This document shows positions 18,369-27,678 of a stretch of DNA of 64,000 bases, one piece after another (the first letter of the stretch is position 1; every line of letters begins with the position of its first letter). A program made the position numbers and the translations under genes. The DNA comes from Petrimonas mucosa. GTDB taxonomy: Bacteria; Bacteroidota; Bacteroidia; Bacteroidales; Dysgonomonadaceae. The stretch is from NCBI RefSeq assembly GCF_900095795.1, contig NZ_LT608328.1, positions 3,403,001-3,467,000 of the forward strand. The letters are read 5' to 3'. Under the pieces are notes generated by a model. That model had not been told where the DNA came from and ran no database searches. It worked only from the letters and a program-made list of their open reading frames with translations.

Positions 18369-19427
18369 ATGAATAAACTAGTATTTAAAAAATATGAGTT
18401 TAATAACAAATTTTCTTTGTTAGAACTTTTGGCGTTTAAGTGGAAACACCTAAAGACCAGGGAATTAAAAAATAAATTCGAATGGCGTTACGAACAGAAT
18501 CCATATAATAAAAACAATCCATTTATTTATGTAGCTCTTAATGGTGAACAAGTTGTTGGTTTCAGAGCTTTCGTAATCCAGCATTTTATGTTAAGAAATG
18601 TTCTTTATAAAGTCTTTAATCCTGCTGATGCTATTGTACATCCTGATTTCAGAAGAATGGGAATATTCTCTAAATTAAACGAAGCTTTTCTAACTGATTT
18701 GCAACATGAAACAAATGCCATTGTATTAAACACATCATCTAATAATTTATCTACACCGGGTAATTTGAAACAAGGATGGCAATCAATAAATTATTGTAAC
18801 AGATATGGTTTCAAAATAAATCTCTTATTAACTTTCAAAAATCTATTTGGTATTTCCAGGAAGCATAATAATCAATTTGAAGAGATTATTAGAAAGTATA
18901 AAGACAATAAATTGATTTTTACAACACAATTACGAATTAATGATATTGTAACTTTGAATCGTAAAAACAGAAATATCAATGTAATAACTCATTATCGAGA
19001 TCAATCATTCTATAATTGGCGATATGCTTATCCTAATCAAAACAACTATTTCGCATATTATTATGAAGAAGAAAAATTAATTGGTTATATAATCTTTAGC
19101 AAAAGATCAAAATTTCAATTCATGATTGAAGAATACATTGCCCCGACCAGAAATATTTTCAAAAGATTAATGTGTTTTAGTTCCCGGTATTTTAGAATCT
19201 CAATAATACGGAGTCATGTTTTCTCTCAAAATGAAAAACAAAAATTTAAAAGTATCGGGTTCATTTTCGAACCGTTAAAACTAATGACTACAATAGGAAA
19301 GATTAGGCTACCATTTTTAGTACGTCCTATAAGCCTATATCCAACCGACAATAATTTCTTAATAGATAACCATATAGATATTCGTGATTCTGCTAACTGG
19401 GACTTTGCACAATCTGCAATACACTAA
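18369..19427 (+). CDS. GNAT-fold N-acyltransferase
   Basis: The 352-aa protein has a GNAT core in its first half: FEWRYEQNPYNK (about 37-48), a beta strand FIYVALNGEQVVGFRAF and an acetyl-CoA-binding-like stretch NPADAIVHPDFRRMGIFSKL around residues 80-100 (R-x-x-G-x-F). The second half looks like a duplicated, weaker GNAT-type domain with SFYNWRYAYPNQNNYFAYY. Proteins of this kind in polysaccharide loci acylate amino sugars. It lies 21 bases after the polymerase and 10 bases before a deacetylase gene, which suggests coupled modification of a sugar amine. Confidence 0.78.
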   Translation: MNKLVFKKYEFNNKFSLLELLAFKWKHLKTRELKNKFEWRYEQNPYNKNNPFIYVALNGEQVVGFRAFVIQHFMLRNVLYKVFNPADAIVHPDFRRMGIFSKLNEAFLTDLQHETNAIVLNTSSNNLSTPGNLKQGWQSINYCNRYGFKINLLLTFKNLFGISRKHNNQFEEIIRKYKDNKLIFTTQLRINDIVTLNRKNRNINVITHYRDQSFYNWRYAYPNQNNYFAYYYEEEKLIGYIIFSKRSKFQFMIEEYIAPTRNIFKRLMCFSSRYFRISIIRSHVFSQNEKQKFKSIGFIFEPLKLMTTIGKIRLPFLVRPISLYPTDNNFLIDNHIDIRDSANWDFAQSAIH

Positions 19428-19437
19428 ACATTAGAAT

Positions 19438-20331
19438 ATGAAGTTACTTCCTAATATTATCCTCAACTTTCATGCAATTAAAGATCCACATTGGTTCGAA
19501 GATATCCTTAAAATCATCAAACGTTTTTATAATCCTATAAGTTATGAAGATATAGAAAATTACTACTTGCAAGGTAAAAAAATAAACCATGCTTGTCATA
19601 TTACCTTTGACGATGGACATATTAGTTTTTATAAAACAGTATTTCCATTACTGAAAAAGTATAACATATCTGCATCTATATTTGTATCACCCAAAGTAAT
19701 TTCGGAGAGAATCAATTTTTGGTTTCAAGAAATAAGTGATTATGATTTTGACATCTTAAATAGTATTATTAATAATCGTTTCGAGTTTAAGAGTTTTGAA
19801 GCCATTCCAGTAAAAACCAAATTAAAACGCTTGAAGATAAATGAAATTTGGAATGTAATTTATGAGTATCAGAAGCAAACCAGTACTCAGTCAAAGTCAT
19901 GTGTGAATATGAATTTAAACCAAATCAAAGAAGTGTATCAATCAGGGTTAGTACATATTGGAGCTCATACCATGAATCATCCTATATTAAAAAATGAGAG
20001 TGTAGATACTGTTGAATATGAAATTAGCACATCAATAACAGGACTAAGCTATCTACTTGATGCACCTATTCATTCCTTTGCATACCCAAATGGCAAACCT
20101 GGATTTGATTTTGGTGGACGTGAGATAGACATTTTAAAGAAAAATGGTATTAAATTAGCCTTTTCAACTATTGAAAGAACCTTTAAAAATGATGACGATT
20201 TATACCGTATTCCAAGAAGTGGTTTTGAAGGAGGGAGTATACCTTATATTTATTTGAAACTTTTATCTGGAGGAAACTTGGATATTTTAAAAAAAATGTT
20301 GAATAAAAAAAATGATATCTTGTATAGATAG
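19438..20331 (+). CDS. Polysaccharide deacetylase family protein (CE4)
   Basis: The 297-aa protein has the NodB-homology motifs: ITFDDGH (about residue 58, with the catalytic and metal-binding Asp pair), and HTMNHPIL (about 180), which supplies the two metal-binding histidines. SFAYPNGKPGFDFG follows as motif 3. It should remove acetyl groups from N-acetylated sugars in a metal-dependent reaction. No signal peptide is obvious, so it may act on lipid-linked or cytosolic intermediates. Being next to a GNAT gene fits swapping of acetyl for another acyl group, which is inference. Confidence 0.88.
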   Translation: MKLLPNIILNFHAIKDPHWFEDILKIIKRFYNPISYEDIENYYLQGKKINHACHITFDDGHISFYKTVFPLLKKYNISASIFVSPKVISERINFWFQEISDYDFDILNSIINNRFEFKSFEAIPVKTKLKRLKINEIWNVIYEYQKQTSTQSKSCVNMNLNQIKEVYQSGLVHIGAHTMNHPILKNESVDTVEYEISTSITGLSYLLDAPIHSFAYPNGKPGFDFGGREIDILKKNGIKLAFSTIERTFKNDDDLYRIPRSGFEGGSIPYIYLKLLSGGNLDILKKMLNKKNDILYR

Positions 20332-20396
20332 TTTACAGGATAATACACTCTATACTAGTATTAAAATTTATCACAGCAAATACAATTTCCATATTA

Positions 20397-21497
20397 ATGT
20401 TTAAACATAAAATTCTTATCACATCTCCATCTCTCAATACAGAGAAAAATATTGGTGGGATTTCTAATCTGACTAGGTTGCTTATAGATAATAACAAAGA
20501 GGTAGACTATACACACTTCGTTGTAGGAAAAGAGGACACTCAAGAAAGGAATCATAAGTGGTTTATATCGCAGTTCAGGAAGTGGGTTGACTTTCACAAA
20601 ACACTGCGAAAAGAAAAAATAGAAGTTGTTCATATCAATATACCATTGGGTAAGTTTTCGATAATTATTAACTACACATTGATTATTATAGCTACCCTGA
20701 ATCGTAAAAAAATTGTTGTTCATCTTAGGGGTGGTAAGTTGAGTTTAAATAATAATATTAAGTTTTTTCAGAAGTTTATAATCAAGCATAGTCTCAAATT
20801 AGCGGATACAGTAATACTTTTAGGCGAGAAAGAGCGAAACTTTACAGCAAGCTATTATAAAATTTCACAAGCAAAATTGCAGGTGCTACCAAATGCAGTT
20901 GTTGTGCCAAAAGAAGAATTAATAAATAACAAAATATCCACTCGTTCGGGAGAAGAGGATATTATTAATATTCTATTTATTGGTAGGATTGACCAGAATA
21001 AAGGACTGAATGAGATTGTTGAAGCTTTTGAAGATATCAAAAAAAAATATTTTTCATTTCGGTTTATCTTAGCTGGTACAGGTCCAGATAAGAAATGGTT
21101 CATAGAAAGGTGTAAAAAAACATTAGGCGAAAAATTTCAGTATATGGGAGTAGTGGATTATTTAGAAAAACAAAAACTATTTATGGAAACAGATATTTTC
21201 ATCTTACCTTCTTATTTTGAGGGGCTCCCAAATGGATTACTCGAAGCTATGGCATATGGTGCTGTACCAATATGTACCCCTGTAGGGGCGATTCCAGAAG
21301 TGGTGTTTAATACAAATAATGGTTTATTGATTGAAAAGAATAATTATAAACAACTGGCTCACTCGATAAATACACTGCTAGGGAACAGTAAATTACGATA
21401 CAATCTGGGTAAAGAGGCATACAAAACAGTGAAAGATAATTTTTCATTAGTAACCTATATAAAGAAATTGAATAATGTTTATAACGAATTGATATAG
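20397..21497 (+). CDS. Glycosyltransferase family 4-like protein
   Basis: The 366-aa protein has an N-terminal glycine-containing acceptor segment (TEKNIGGISNLTRLLIDN) and a clear GT4 donor domain: ILFIGRIDQNKGLNEIVEAF (about 180-200), FRFILAGTGPDKKW and the E-x7-E motif in PSYFEGLPNGLLEAMAYG (about 265-285). It probably transfers one sugar of the repeat unit using a nucleotide-sugar donor, with retention of configuration as in family 4. It is followed 23 bases later by the WecG/TagA-type transferase. Confidence 0.92.
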   Translation: MFKHKILITSPSLNTEKNIGGISNLTRLLIDNNKEVDYTHFVVGKEDTQERNHKWFISQFRKWVDFHKTLRKEKIEVVHINIPLGKFSIIINYTLIIIATLNRKKIVVHLRGGKLSLNNNIKFFQKFIIKHSLKLADTVILLGEKERNFTASYYKISQAKLQVLPNAVVVPKEELINNKISTRSGEEDIINILFIGRIDQNKGLNEIVEAFEDIKKKYFSFRFILAGTGPDKKWFIERCKKTLGEKFQYMGVVDYLEKQKLFMETDIFILPSYFEGLPNGLLEAMAYGAVPICTPVGAIPEVVFNTNNGLLIEKNNYKQLAHSINTLLGNSKLRYNLGKEAYKTVKDNFSLVTYIKKLNNVYNELI

Positions 21498-21520
21498 CGA
21501 ATGAAATAGGAATAAATTAT

Positions 21521-22276
21521 ATGAGTAAATTTTATATAGATAAAATAGGTATTGATATCACCAACCTACAGGATGCACTCGAAAAGATCATATATTTTAT
21601 AGATAATAAGAAGTTTGGATATATATGTGTAACAAATAGTAGGACTGTACATTTGGCGAATCATGATGACGACTATTTAAAAATACAGAATAAGGCATTA
21701 TTGACAGTTCCTGATGGAGTTCCTTTGGTTTGGATTGCAAGAAATTTAGGTTACAAAAGTGTGGATAGAGTTTCGGGACCTGATTTGTTTCCAGCAGTTC
21801 TTGAGTTATCTAAATCAAAAAAATATTCACATTATTTCTATGGAAGTACCCCCAATACTATAGCTAAGATTGAAGAAAAAATGAAAAGGAACTATCCTTC
21901 GCTAGAGGTCAAGGGAGCAGTATCACCACCATTTCAACCTATAGCTGATTTTGATATTGACGCATTAGCTGTAGAAATTAATCGATTAAAGCCTACATTT
22001 TTTTGGTGTGGATTGGGAGCTCCAAAGCAAGAGCAATTAATGGCATTACTACAACCAAAACTTGAGTCTACAATTTGTGTTGGTGTTGGTTTAGTTTTTG
22101 AATATTTTGCTGGTACTGTTAGCAGAGCTCCAGTCATAATCCAAAAATTGGGTTTAGAGTGGTTACATAGATTATTACAACAACCAGTAAAAATGATTCG
22201 ATTTATAAAACCATTCATGTGGATAAGTGTCAATCTCTTCCAATCATTTTTCAATAAAAACAATCCAATATATTAA
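21521..22276 (+). CDS. WecG/TagA/CpsF family glycosyltransferase (GT26)
   Basis: The 251-aa protein contains the family core: NSRTVHLANHDDDYLKIQN, LLTVPDGVPLVWIARNLG with the conserved Asp, RVSGPDLFPAVLEL, FFWCGLGAPKQEQLM and VGVGLVFEYFAGTVSRAP. The C-terminus GLEWLHRLLQQP is the usual membrane-associated tail. Known members transfer ManNAcA or ManNAc to lipid-linked GlcNAc, usually as the second sugar. Here the ManNAcA pathway (8202-9032) is broken, so either another donor is used or ManNAc comes from elsewhere. Confidence 0.94.
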   Translation: MSKFYIDKIGIDITNLQDALEKIIYFIDNKKFGYICVTNSRTVHLANHDDDYLKIQNKALLTVPDGVPLVWIARNLGYKSVDRVSGPDLFPAVLELSKSKKYSHYFYGSTPNTIAKIEEKMKRNYPSLEVKGAVSPPFQPIADFDIDALAVEINRLKPTFFWCGLGAPKQEQLMALLQPKLESTICVGVGLVFEYFAGTVSRAPVIIQKLGLEWLHRLLQQPVKMIRFIKPFMWISVNLFQSFFNKNNPIY

Positions 22277-22294
22277 ACGACATCATAAATAGAT

Positions 22295-22852
22295 ATGAAT
22301 ATAAAAGAACAATCATGGCGTGAAGGTAAAACTAAGGAAATGATAAATGAGGTTTTATCTGGTTTTTTTTCATTATCTTTTTTAAAAGCTATTATGGCAA
22401 GTATTGCATACTACATTCATGAACATGTAATATGGAGAAAGAAAATAAAATATCAGGGTGACTACAGAATACACTCTCGTGCCTCTATCAGAAATGCTCA
22501 AAACATATATTTAGGTAACAACGTGCGTATCACAATGGATTGTTGTATCTGGGCAGAGCAAAACTCTAAAATTATTTTCGGAGATAATGTCTTGGTTGGA
22601 CCAGGAGCTAAAATGTTTTGCGGCAACCATGGCGCAAAGTTAAATGGTGTGCCCATGGTATATCAGGAACGAACCGAAAAAGATATTACAATAGGTAATG
22701 ATGTGTGGATAGGTGCAAATAGTGTAATAACATCGGGAGTAAACATAGGAGATGGTGCTATTGTCGCAGCCGGTTCTGTGGTTACAAAAGATGTTCCTTC
22801 GAATTGTATAGTGGGAGGCATTCCGGCTAAGGTGATAAAAAAAAGAAATTAA
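22295..22852 (+). CDS. Left-handed beta-helix (hexapeptide) acyltransferase
   Basis: The 185-aa protein shows hexapeptide repeats, for example [35 protein letters not shown] and [18 protein letters not shown], ending [20 protein letters not shown] and [10 protein letters not shown]. This is the WbbJ/LacA-like O-acetyltransferase arrangement, using acetyl-CoA. The first 55 residues are extra and partly hydrophobic. It probably O-acetylates a sugar of the repeat unit. It ends 11 bases before the ATP-grasp gene that is interrupted by an insertion sequence. Confidence 0.9.
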   Translation: MNIKEQSWREGKTKEMINEVLSGFFSLSFLKAIMASIAYYIHEHVIWRKKIKYQGDYRIHSRASIRNAQNIYLGNNVRITMDCCIWAEQNSKIIFGDNVLVGPGAKMFCGNHGAKLNGVPMVYQERTEKDITIGNDVWIGANSVITSGVNIGDGAIVAAGSVVTKDVPSNCIVGGIPAKVIKKRN

Positions 22853-23106
22853 TCTATAAAATTATGAATATAGGATATTTGAAAAGAACTATTGCTAGTT
22901 TAGGATACTATTGCACTATCTTTCAAGATAGTTTATTGTTTTACGGTGGCAAGATTATTGGACGGTTTATTTTTCCATTTGTAATCATTCTGAACTTTAA
23001 ACAACATATTAAACATATCTCATATTATTCAGAGTGTGAGCTCAAAAGTCCACTAAGAATTTTCTGGGAACAGTTTATATATATATTACAAAAAGGTGAA
23101 ATAAAT

Positions 23107-24748
23107 AGGGTTTGCTGAATAATTGGCATTTGTGTTGTATATCAGTAAATTAGTTGGTAAAAAATTTGCATAACTGCAAGAAATTGAGTATTTTTACTTC
23201 ATAAACCTTGCATTTTATGATACGATACAAGAGCTCCAGGCAGCTTTCAATTTCAGAGTTCAAGATGCCCTTTGAGGCAAAACTGGATGAGAATAACCGG
23301 TGGGTTATTCTTTCAAAAATAGTTCCCTGGGAAGAGTTCGCCCGGCTTTATTACAAGAACTTCAAAAGCAACCGGGGTGCCCCCACCAAAGATGCCAGGC
23401 TTGTGCTGGGAGTAATCATCATCAAGCACATCATGAAGAGTGACGACCGTGGAGTAATAGAGATGATACAGGAGAACCCCTACATGCAGTATTTTCTTGG
23501 TCTCGAAGCTTTCACCTATGAACAGGTGATGACACCGTCACTGCTGGTCTCCATCAGAAAGCGAATCGACCTTGATGTCTTTGAATCATTGACGGACGAC
23601 TTGATAAGAAAAGGGTTGAAGCTAAAAGCCGGGGCAAATCAAGAAGTGGTTGACAAGGATGCGAAGGATGAAGAAGATGATAATGATGACGATCCCGATC
23701 CGCATCCCGGGAACAAGGGGAAGCTCCAAATGGATGCAACGGTCTGTGATGCGGATATCAAGTATCCCACCGATCTGGATCTGCTGAACGAGAGCCGCCA
23801 GAAGGCAGAAGAGCTGATCGATGAGTTGTGTTTGAAACTGGGTATTAAAGATAAACCCCGTACATACAGAAGGGTTGCACGCAAGGATTTTTTGAATGTG
23901 TCGAAAATGAAGAGAAAACCAGCCAACGTGTTACGAAAAGCGATACGCAAGCAGATCAACTACCTGAAACGGGATGTGCGGACTATCAACGGGATACTGG
24001 ACACCATAAAGGATAAACCGATTCCCCTCGACCGGCGGCAACTAAAGTATTTTTTTGTCATCCAGCATCTGCTGGAACAACAGGAGACGATGTATAAGAA
24101 GAAGAGCCATCAAGTAGAAGATCGCATAGTGAACATTCATCAGCCACATGTTCGCCCCATCGTCCGTGGTAAAGCCAAGGCCAAGACGGAGTTTGGCGCC
24201 AAGATCAACATCAGCCTGCTGGATGGATATGCCAGGGTGGATCATTTTGACTGGGATGCCTTCAACGAGGGGCAGGATCTTCAGTCACAGGTTGAACGCT
24301 TCAGGAAGTTGACTGGGAAATATCCGGAGCTGGTTCAGGTGGATAAGATATATCTTACCCGGGAGAACAGGCGGTTTTTGAAAGAGAAAGGAATCCGCTT
24401 CACCGGGGAGCCACTGGGACGAAAGCCGGCAAAAGAGATCAAGAGCAGATACCAAAAACGTAAAGAGCGACGAGAGACGGCGGAACGCAACCAGGTTGAA
24501 GGGAAGTTTGGACAGGGCAAGCGTGGATATGGTTTAAATGATATCCGGGCCAGACTCTCCTCGACGTCAAGGAGTTGGATAGGGGCTATCATTTTTGTGA
24601 TGAATCTGATCCGGCATATGAGGGATATTCCCTTACCTTATTTTGTCTCGTTACTACAGAAGTTAATGATAGTGAGAAATATAAACATTTATCCACTCGG
24701 GCCACAAATGAAATTGTGTGCCTGATTGGGAATTAATAAGCAGACCCT
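23107..24748 (+). mobile_element. IS5-like insertion sequence, 1642 bp, 4-bp target duplication
   Basis: The ends are imperfect inverted repeats: AGGGTTTGCTGAATAATTGG on the left, and AGGGTCTGCTTATTAATTCC when the right end is read on the other strand. It is flanked by AAAT at 23103-23106 and 24749-24752. One transposase gene fills it. The flanking gene fragments join in frame after removal, which confirms the borders. Confidence 0.9.
23217..24725 (+). CDS. IS5-like family transposase
   Basis: The protein of about 502 aa (ATG at 23217; a TTG three codons upstream is possible) has an N-terminal DUF772-type domain (SIRKRIDLDVFESL region). A charged linker rich in Asp/Glu (KDEEDDNDDDPDPHPG) follows. 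The DDE core includes KLQMDATVCDADIKYPTD with the first Asp, and GQGKRGYGLNDIRARL with the final Glu region just before it (ERNQVEGKFG). The frame is intact, so the element may still be mobile. IS5 versus IS1182 placement is uncertain from sequence memory alone. Confidence 0.88.
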   Translation: MIRYKSSRQLSISEFKMPFEAKLDENNRWVILSKIVPWEEFARLYYKNFKSNRGAPTKDARLVLGVIIIKHIMKSDDRGVIEMIQENPYMQYFLGLEAFTYEQVMTPSLLVSIRKRIDLDVFESLTDDLIRKGLKLKAGANQEVVDKDAKDEEDDNDDDPDPHPGNKGKLQMDATVCDADIKYPTDLDLLNESRQKAEELIDELCLKLGIKDKPRTYRRVARKDFLNVSKMKRKPANVLRKAIRKQINYLKRDVRTINGILDTIKDKPIPLDRRQLKYFFVIQHLLEQQETMYKKKSHQVEDRIVNIHQPHVRPIVRGKAKAKTEFGAKINISLLDGYARVDHFDWDAFNEGQDLQSQVERFRKLTGKYPELVQVDKIYLTRENRRFLKEKGIRFTGEPLGRKPAKEIKSRYQKRKERRETAERNQVEGKFGQGKRGYGLNDIRARLSSTSRSWIGAIIFVMNLIRHMRDIPLPYFVSLLQKLMIVRNINIYPLGPQMKLCA

Positions 24749-25682
24749 AAATAAGAACTATTTTATTTTTGGATTTGATAGAAAATCCAAAAATGACTTT
24801 AAAGAATATGTCCCTTGGTTGACCTTCACTCATGCACGTAACAAAAACAATCAGTTGCCAAAGAAACCTGTCTATGATTTTAATAATGATGTGTGCTTAG
24901 TAAGAGATAAATTTGTTTTTGAAGCCTACTGTAGAAGTATTGGTATTAACACCCCACTGAATATAGGGTTAGTAAACAAAGGGAAATTCTATTCTATATC
25001 TGAGAAATCCTATAAAACCATTGAATCTATAACAGAATTAAATATAAGTGCTTTTTGCAAAAAAAACATAAGTTATGGAGGAGGAATGAATAGAAACATA
25101 TTTAAGCTGATGATTAACGATGGCAGCATTTACATAAACAATGAGTTATCTGATTTGAAAAACTTAATTGCTATTTTTGGTAACGATCACTGGATAATTC
25201 AGCATAGTATTAAAAATCAAACTGAAGCATATGCCCGGTTTCATCCTCATTCTATAAATACTACAAGAATTGTAACAGTTCAACATAAAGGAGAAGTTAA
25301 AGTATTATGTGCTTTTTTCAGAATGGGAGTGAATGGTAGACATACAGACAACTGGTCTTCTGGTGGCATCTTGTGTGGAATCGATATCAATGATGGAAAA
25401 TTAGAGAAATGGGGGCTTTTTAAACCAGGATATGGGACTAAAAGTTTATATCACCCAAATAGTGAAATAGTATTCGAAGGATACAAATTACCTGATTGGG
25501 AGGAGATGGTTCAATATGTAAAAAAAGCTCACTCTCTATTTTATGGAATACACTCAATAGGTTGGGACGTGGTTGTGACCGATGATGGTATAACATTAAT
25601 AGAAGGTAATGATAATTGGGACACTATAGACGCACAGTTCTATAAAGGAGCAAAAAAGAGTTTTGATAAATATTTCAAATAA

Positions 25683-26522
25683 GTGAATATTCTAACATTC
25701 GACATTGAAGACTGGTATAATGTTGATTTCATTACACAGGATTTCAACTGGGACAAGTATGAGGTAAGGATTCACGAGGGGGTAGATAGAATTCTTGAAC
25801 GACTGGAGAAGGACAATATTAAAGCGACTTTTTTCTGCTTGGGTTGGCTGGCTGAGAAGCATCCCGATGTAATCAGGCGTATAAATTATATGGGGCATCA
25901 CATCGGCTGTCACTCGTACCAGCATCAACTGGCTTTCAGATTTACCCAAGAAGAATTCAAGATGGATACGGAAAAAGCCAAGAAACGAATAGAGGATGTG
26001 ATTGGAAAGGAGATTAACGCTTTTCGCGCACCCGGTTTTTCAATCACCAAAAATAATCTATGGGCTCTTGATATATTAGTTGAGTTAGGGTTTAAATACG
26101 ATTGTTCGATTTTTCCGGCTAATCACGATTATGGTGGTTATCCTGACTATGGAGATACTGGTCCAACGATCATTAAAACGCAAAATGGTGAAATAAAAGA
26201 ATTTCCTATTAATTTTCATAAACTGTCTGGTAAGAATATTGTATTTTCTGGTGGTGGTTTCTTTAGATTATTTCCTTACTGGCTCATAAAAAAATGGAGT
26301 AAGAAATCATCATATCTTATGACTTATTTCCACCCAAGAGATTTTGATGCGAATCAGCCCATTTTTGAGAGTCAGAAAGGTATAAGGAGATTCAAATCAT
26401 ATGTGGGCCTTAAAAATTCATTTTCTAAATTCGACAAATATCTTACTGATTTTGATTTTGTGAATATTGAGATGGCTGATACTAAAGTGGACTGGAAAAG
26501 TGTAAGAATAATTGAAATATAA
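25683..26522 (+). CDS. Polysaccharide deacetylase with DUF3473-type C-terminus
   Basis: The 279-aa CE4 protein begins at a GTG directly after the previous stop codon. NILTFDIEDWYNVDFI holds the motif-1 acid pair (FDIEDW instead of FDDG), and HHIGCHSYQHQLAFRF holds the H-x-x-x-H metal site. FRAPGFSITKNNLWALDILV and LMTYFHPRDFDANQP are typical of the DUF3473 group found in exopolysaccharide loci. It should deacetylate an N-acetyl sugar. It may depend on read-through from the ATP-grasp gene because there is no spacer, so the insertion upstream could affect its expression. Confidence 0.9.
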   Translation: MNILTFDIEDWYNVDFITQDFNWDKYEVRIHEGVDRILERLEKDNIKATFFCLGWLAEKHPDVIRRINYMGHHIGCHSYQHQLAFRFTQEEFKMDTEKAKKRIEDVIGKEINAFRAPGFSITKNNLWALDILVELGFKYDCSIFPANHDYGGYPDYGDTGPTIIKTQNGEIKEFPINFHKLSGKNIVFSGGGFFRLFPYWLIKKWSKKSSYLMTYFHPRDFDANQPIFESQKGIRRFKSYVGLKNSFSKFDKYLTDFDFVNIEMADTKVDWKSVRIIEI

Positions 26523-26569
26523 TTTTATTCTTTTTAATAAAGCAATCGCAAAGTATAAATCAAATATAA

Positions 26570-27661
26570 ATGACAAAAAAAGCATTGATCTCAGGTATCA
26601 CCGGACAGGATGGCTCTTACTTAGCGGAGTTTTTAATTGAGAAGGGTTACGAGGTGCATGGACTGCTTAGGCGGTCTTCTTCGTTTAATACGGGGCGTAT
26701 TGAGCATCTTTATCTTGATGAGTGGGTGCGTGATATGCAGCAGAAGAGGTTGGTGAACTTGCATTATGCTGATATGACGGATTCCAGTTCGCTGATAAGG
26801 GTGATTCAGAATATTCAACCGGACGAGATTTACAACCTGGCTGCTCAGAGTCATGTGAAGGTGAGCTTTGATGTGCCTGAATATACGGCCGAGACAGATG
26901 CGGTGGGGACATTGCGTCTGTTGGAGGCGGTGCGTATCCTGGGTCTTGAGAAGAGTACCCGCATCTACCAGGCTTCTACTTCAGAACTGTTCGGACTGGT
27001 GCAGGAGGTGCCGCAGAAGGAGACCACTCCTTTTTACCCGCGCAGTCCTTATGGTGTGGCCAAATTATACGGGTTCTGGATCACGAAGAACTACCGAGAA
27101 TCGTACGGCATGTATGCTGTGAATGGTATCTTGTTCAATCACGAGAGCGAGCGACGGGGGGAGACTTTCGTTACCCGTAAAATCTCCATCGCGGCTGCAA
27201 GAATTGCACAGGGGATGCAGGACAAGCTTTACCTGGGTAACCTGGATGCCATGCGTGACTGGGGTTATGCGAAGGATTACGTGGAGTGCATGTGGATGAT
27301 CCTGCAGCACCCGGAACCGGAGGACTTTGTGATTGCGACCGGTGAGATGCATTCCGTCAGGGAGTTTTGTACCCTGGCCTTCGCTGAAGCGGGCATCACC
27401 CTGCGATGGGAAGGTGAAGGGGTGAATGAAAAAGGAATTGACGTAGCCACCGGCAAAGTGCTGGTAGAGGTGGACAAGAAGTACTTCCGTCCGGCCGAGG
27501 TGGAACAGCTGCTGGGTGATCCTACCAAGGCAAGAACGTTGTTGGGGTGGAACCCTACAAAGACATCCTTCCCCGATCTGGTACAGAAGATGGTGGCACA
27601 CGACATGCGTTTCGTGCGTAAGTTGAAATTGAAAGCGGAGATTGACGAGGATTTACAATAA
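26570..27661 (+). CDS. gmd: GDP-mannose 4,6-dehydratase
   Basis: The 363-aa SDR enzyme makes GDP-4-keto-6-deoxymannose. Motifs are [20 protein letters not shown] with the NADP glycine motif, [45 protein letters not shown] and [20 protein letters not shown] with Tyr-x-x-x-Lys. Full length. GC content rises again from this gene on, marking the right edge of the AT-rich core. GDP-L-fucose synthase (fcl), the usual next step, is absent from the window; fkp follows instead 17 bases later. Confidence 0.97.
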   Translation: MTKKALISGITGQDGSYLAEFLIEKGYEVHGLLRRSSSFNTGRIEHLYLDEWVRDMQQKRLVNLHYADMTDSSSLIRVIQNIQPDEIYNLAAQSHVKVSFDVPEYTAETDAVGTLRLLEAVRILGLEKSTRIYQASTSELFGLVQEVPQKETTPFYPRSPYGVAKLYGFWITKNYRESYGMYAVNGILFNHESERRGETFVTRKISIAAARIAQGMQDKLYLGNLDAMRDWGYAKDYVECMWMILQHPEPEDFVIATGEMHSVREFCTLAFAEAGITLRWEGEGVNEKGIDVATGKVLVEVDKKYFRPAEVEQLLGDPTKARTLLGWNPTKTSFPDLVQKMVAHDMRFVRKLKLKAEIDEDLQ

Positions 27662-27678
27662 TTTTGGCTGAACTGGCA

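Larger units (their letters stand above)
22864..25682 (+). pseudogene. Sugar-transfer-associated ATP-grasp gene, split by an insertion sequence
   Basis: The 5' part (22864-23106, 81 codons ending KGEIN) and the 3' part (24753-25682, 309 codons starting KNYFIFGFDRK) join in frame when the element at 23107-24748 and one AAAT copy are removed, giving a 390-aa protein. The 3' part has ATP-grasp features: FVFEAYCRSIGI, a Gly-rich loop KNISYGGGMNR, YARFHPHSINTTRIVTVQ and GWDVVVTDDGITLIEGNDN. This family occurs in capsule loci and is thought to ligate or activate sugars or amino acids. As it stands the gene is disrupted, though the 3' ORF might be expressed from inside the element. The next gene starts at the base after its stop. 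Confidence 0.88.
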
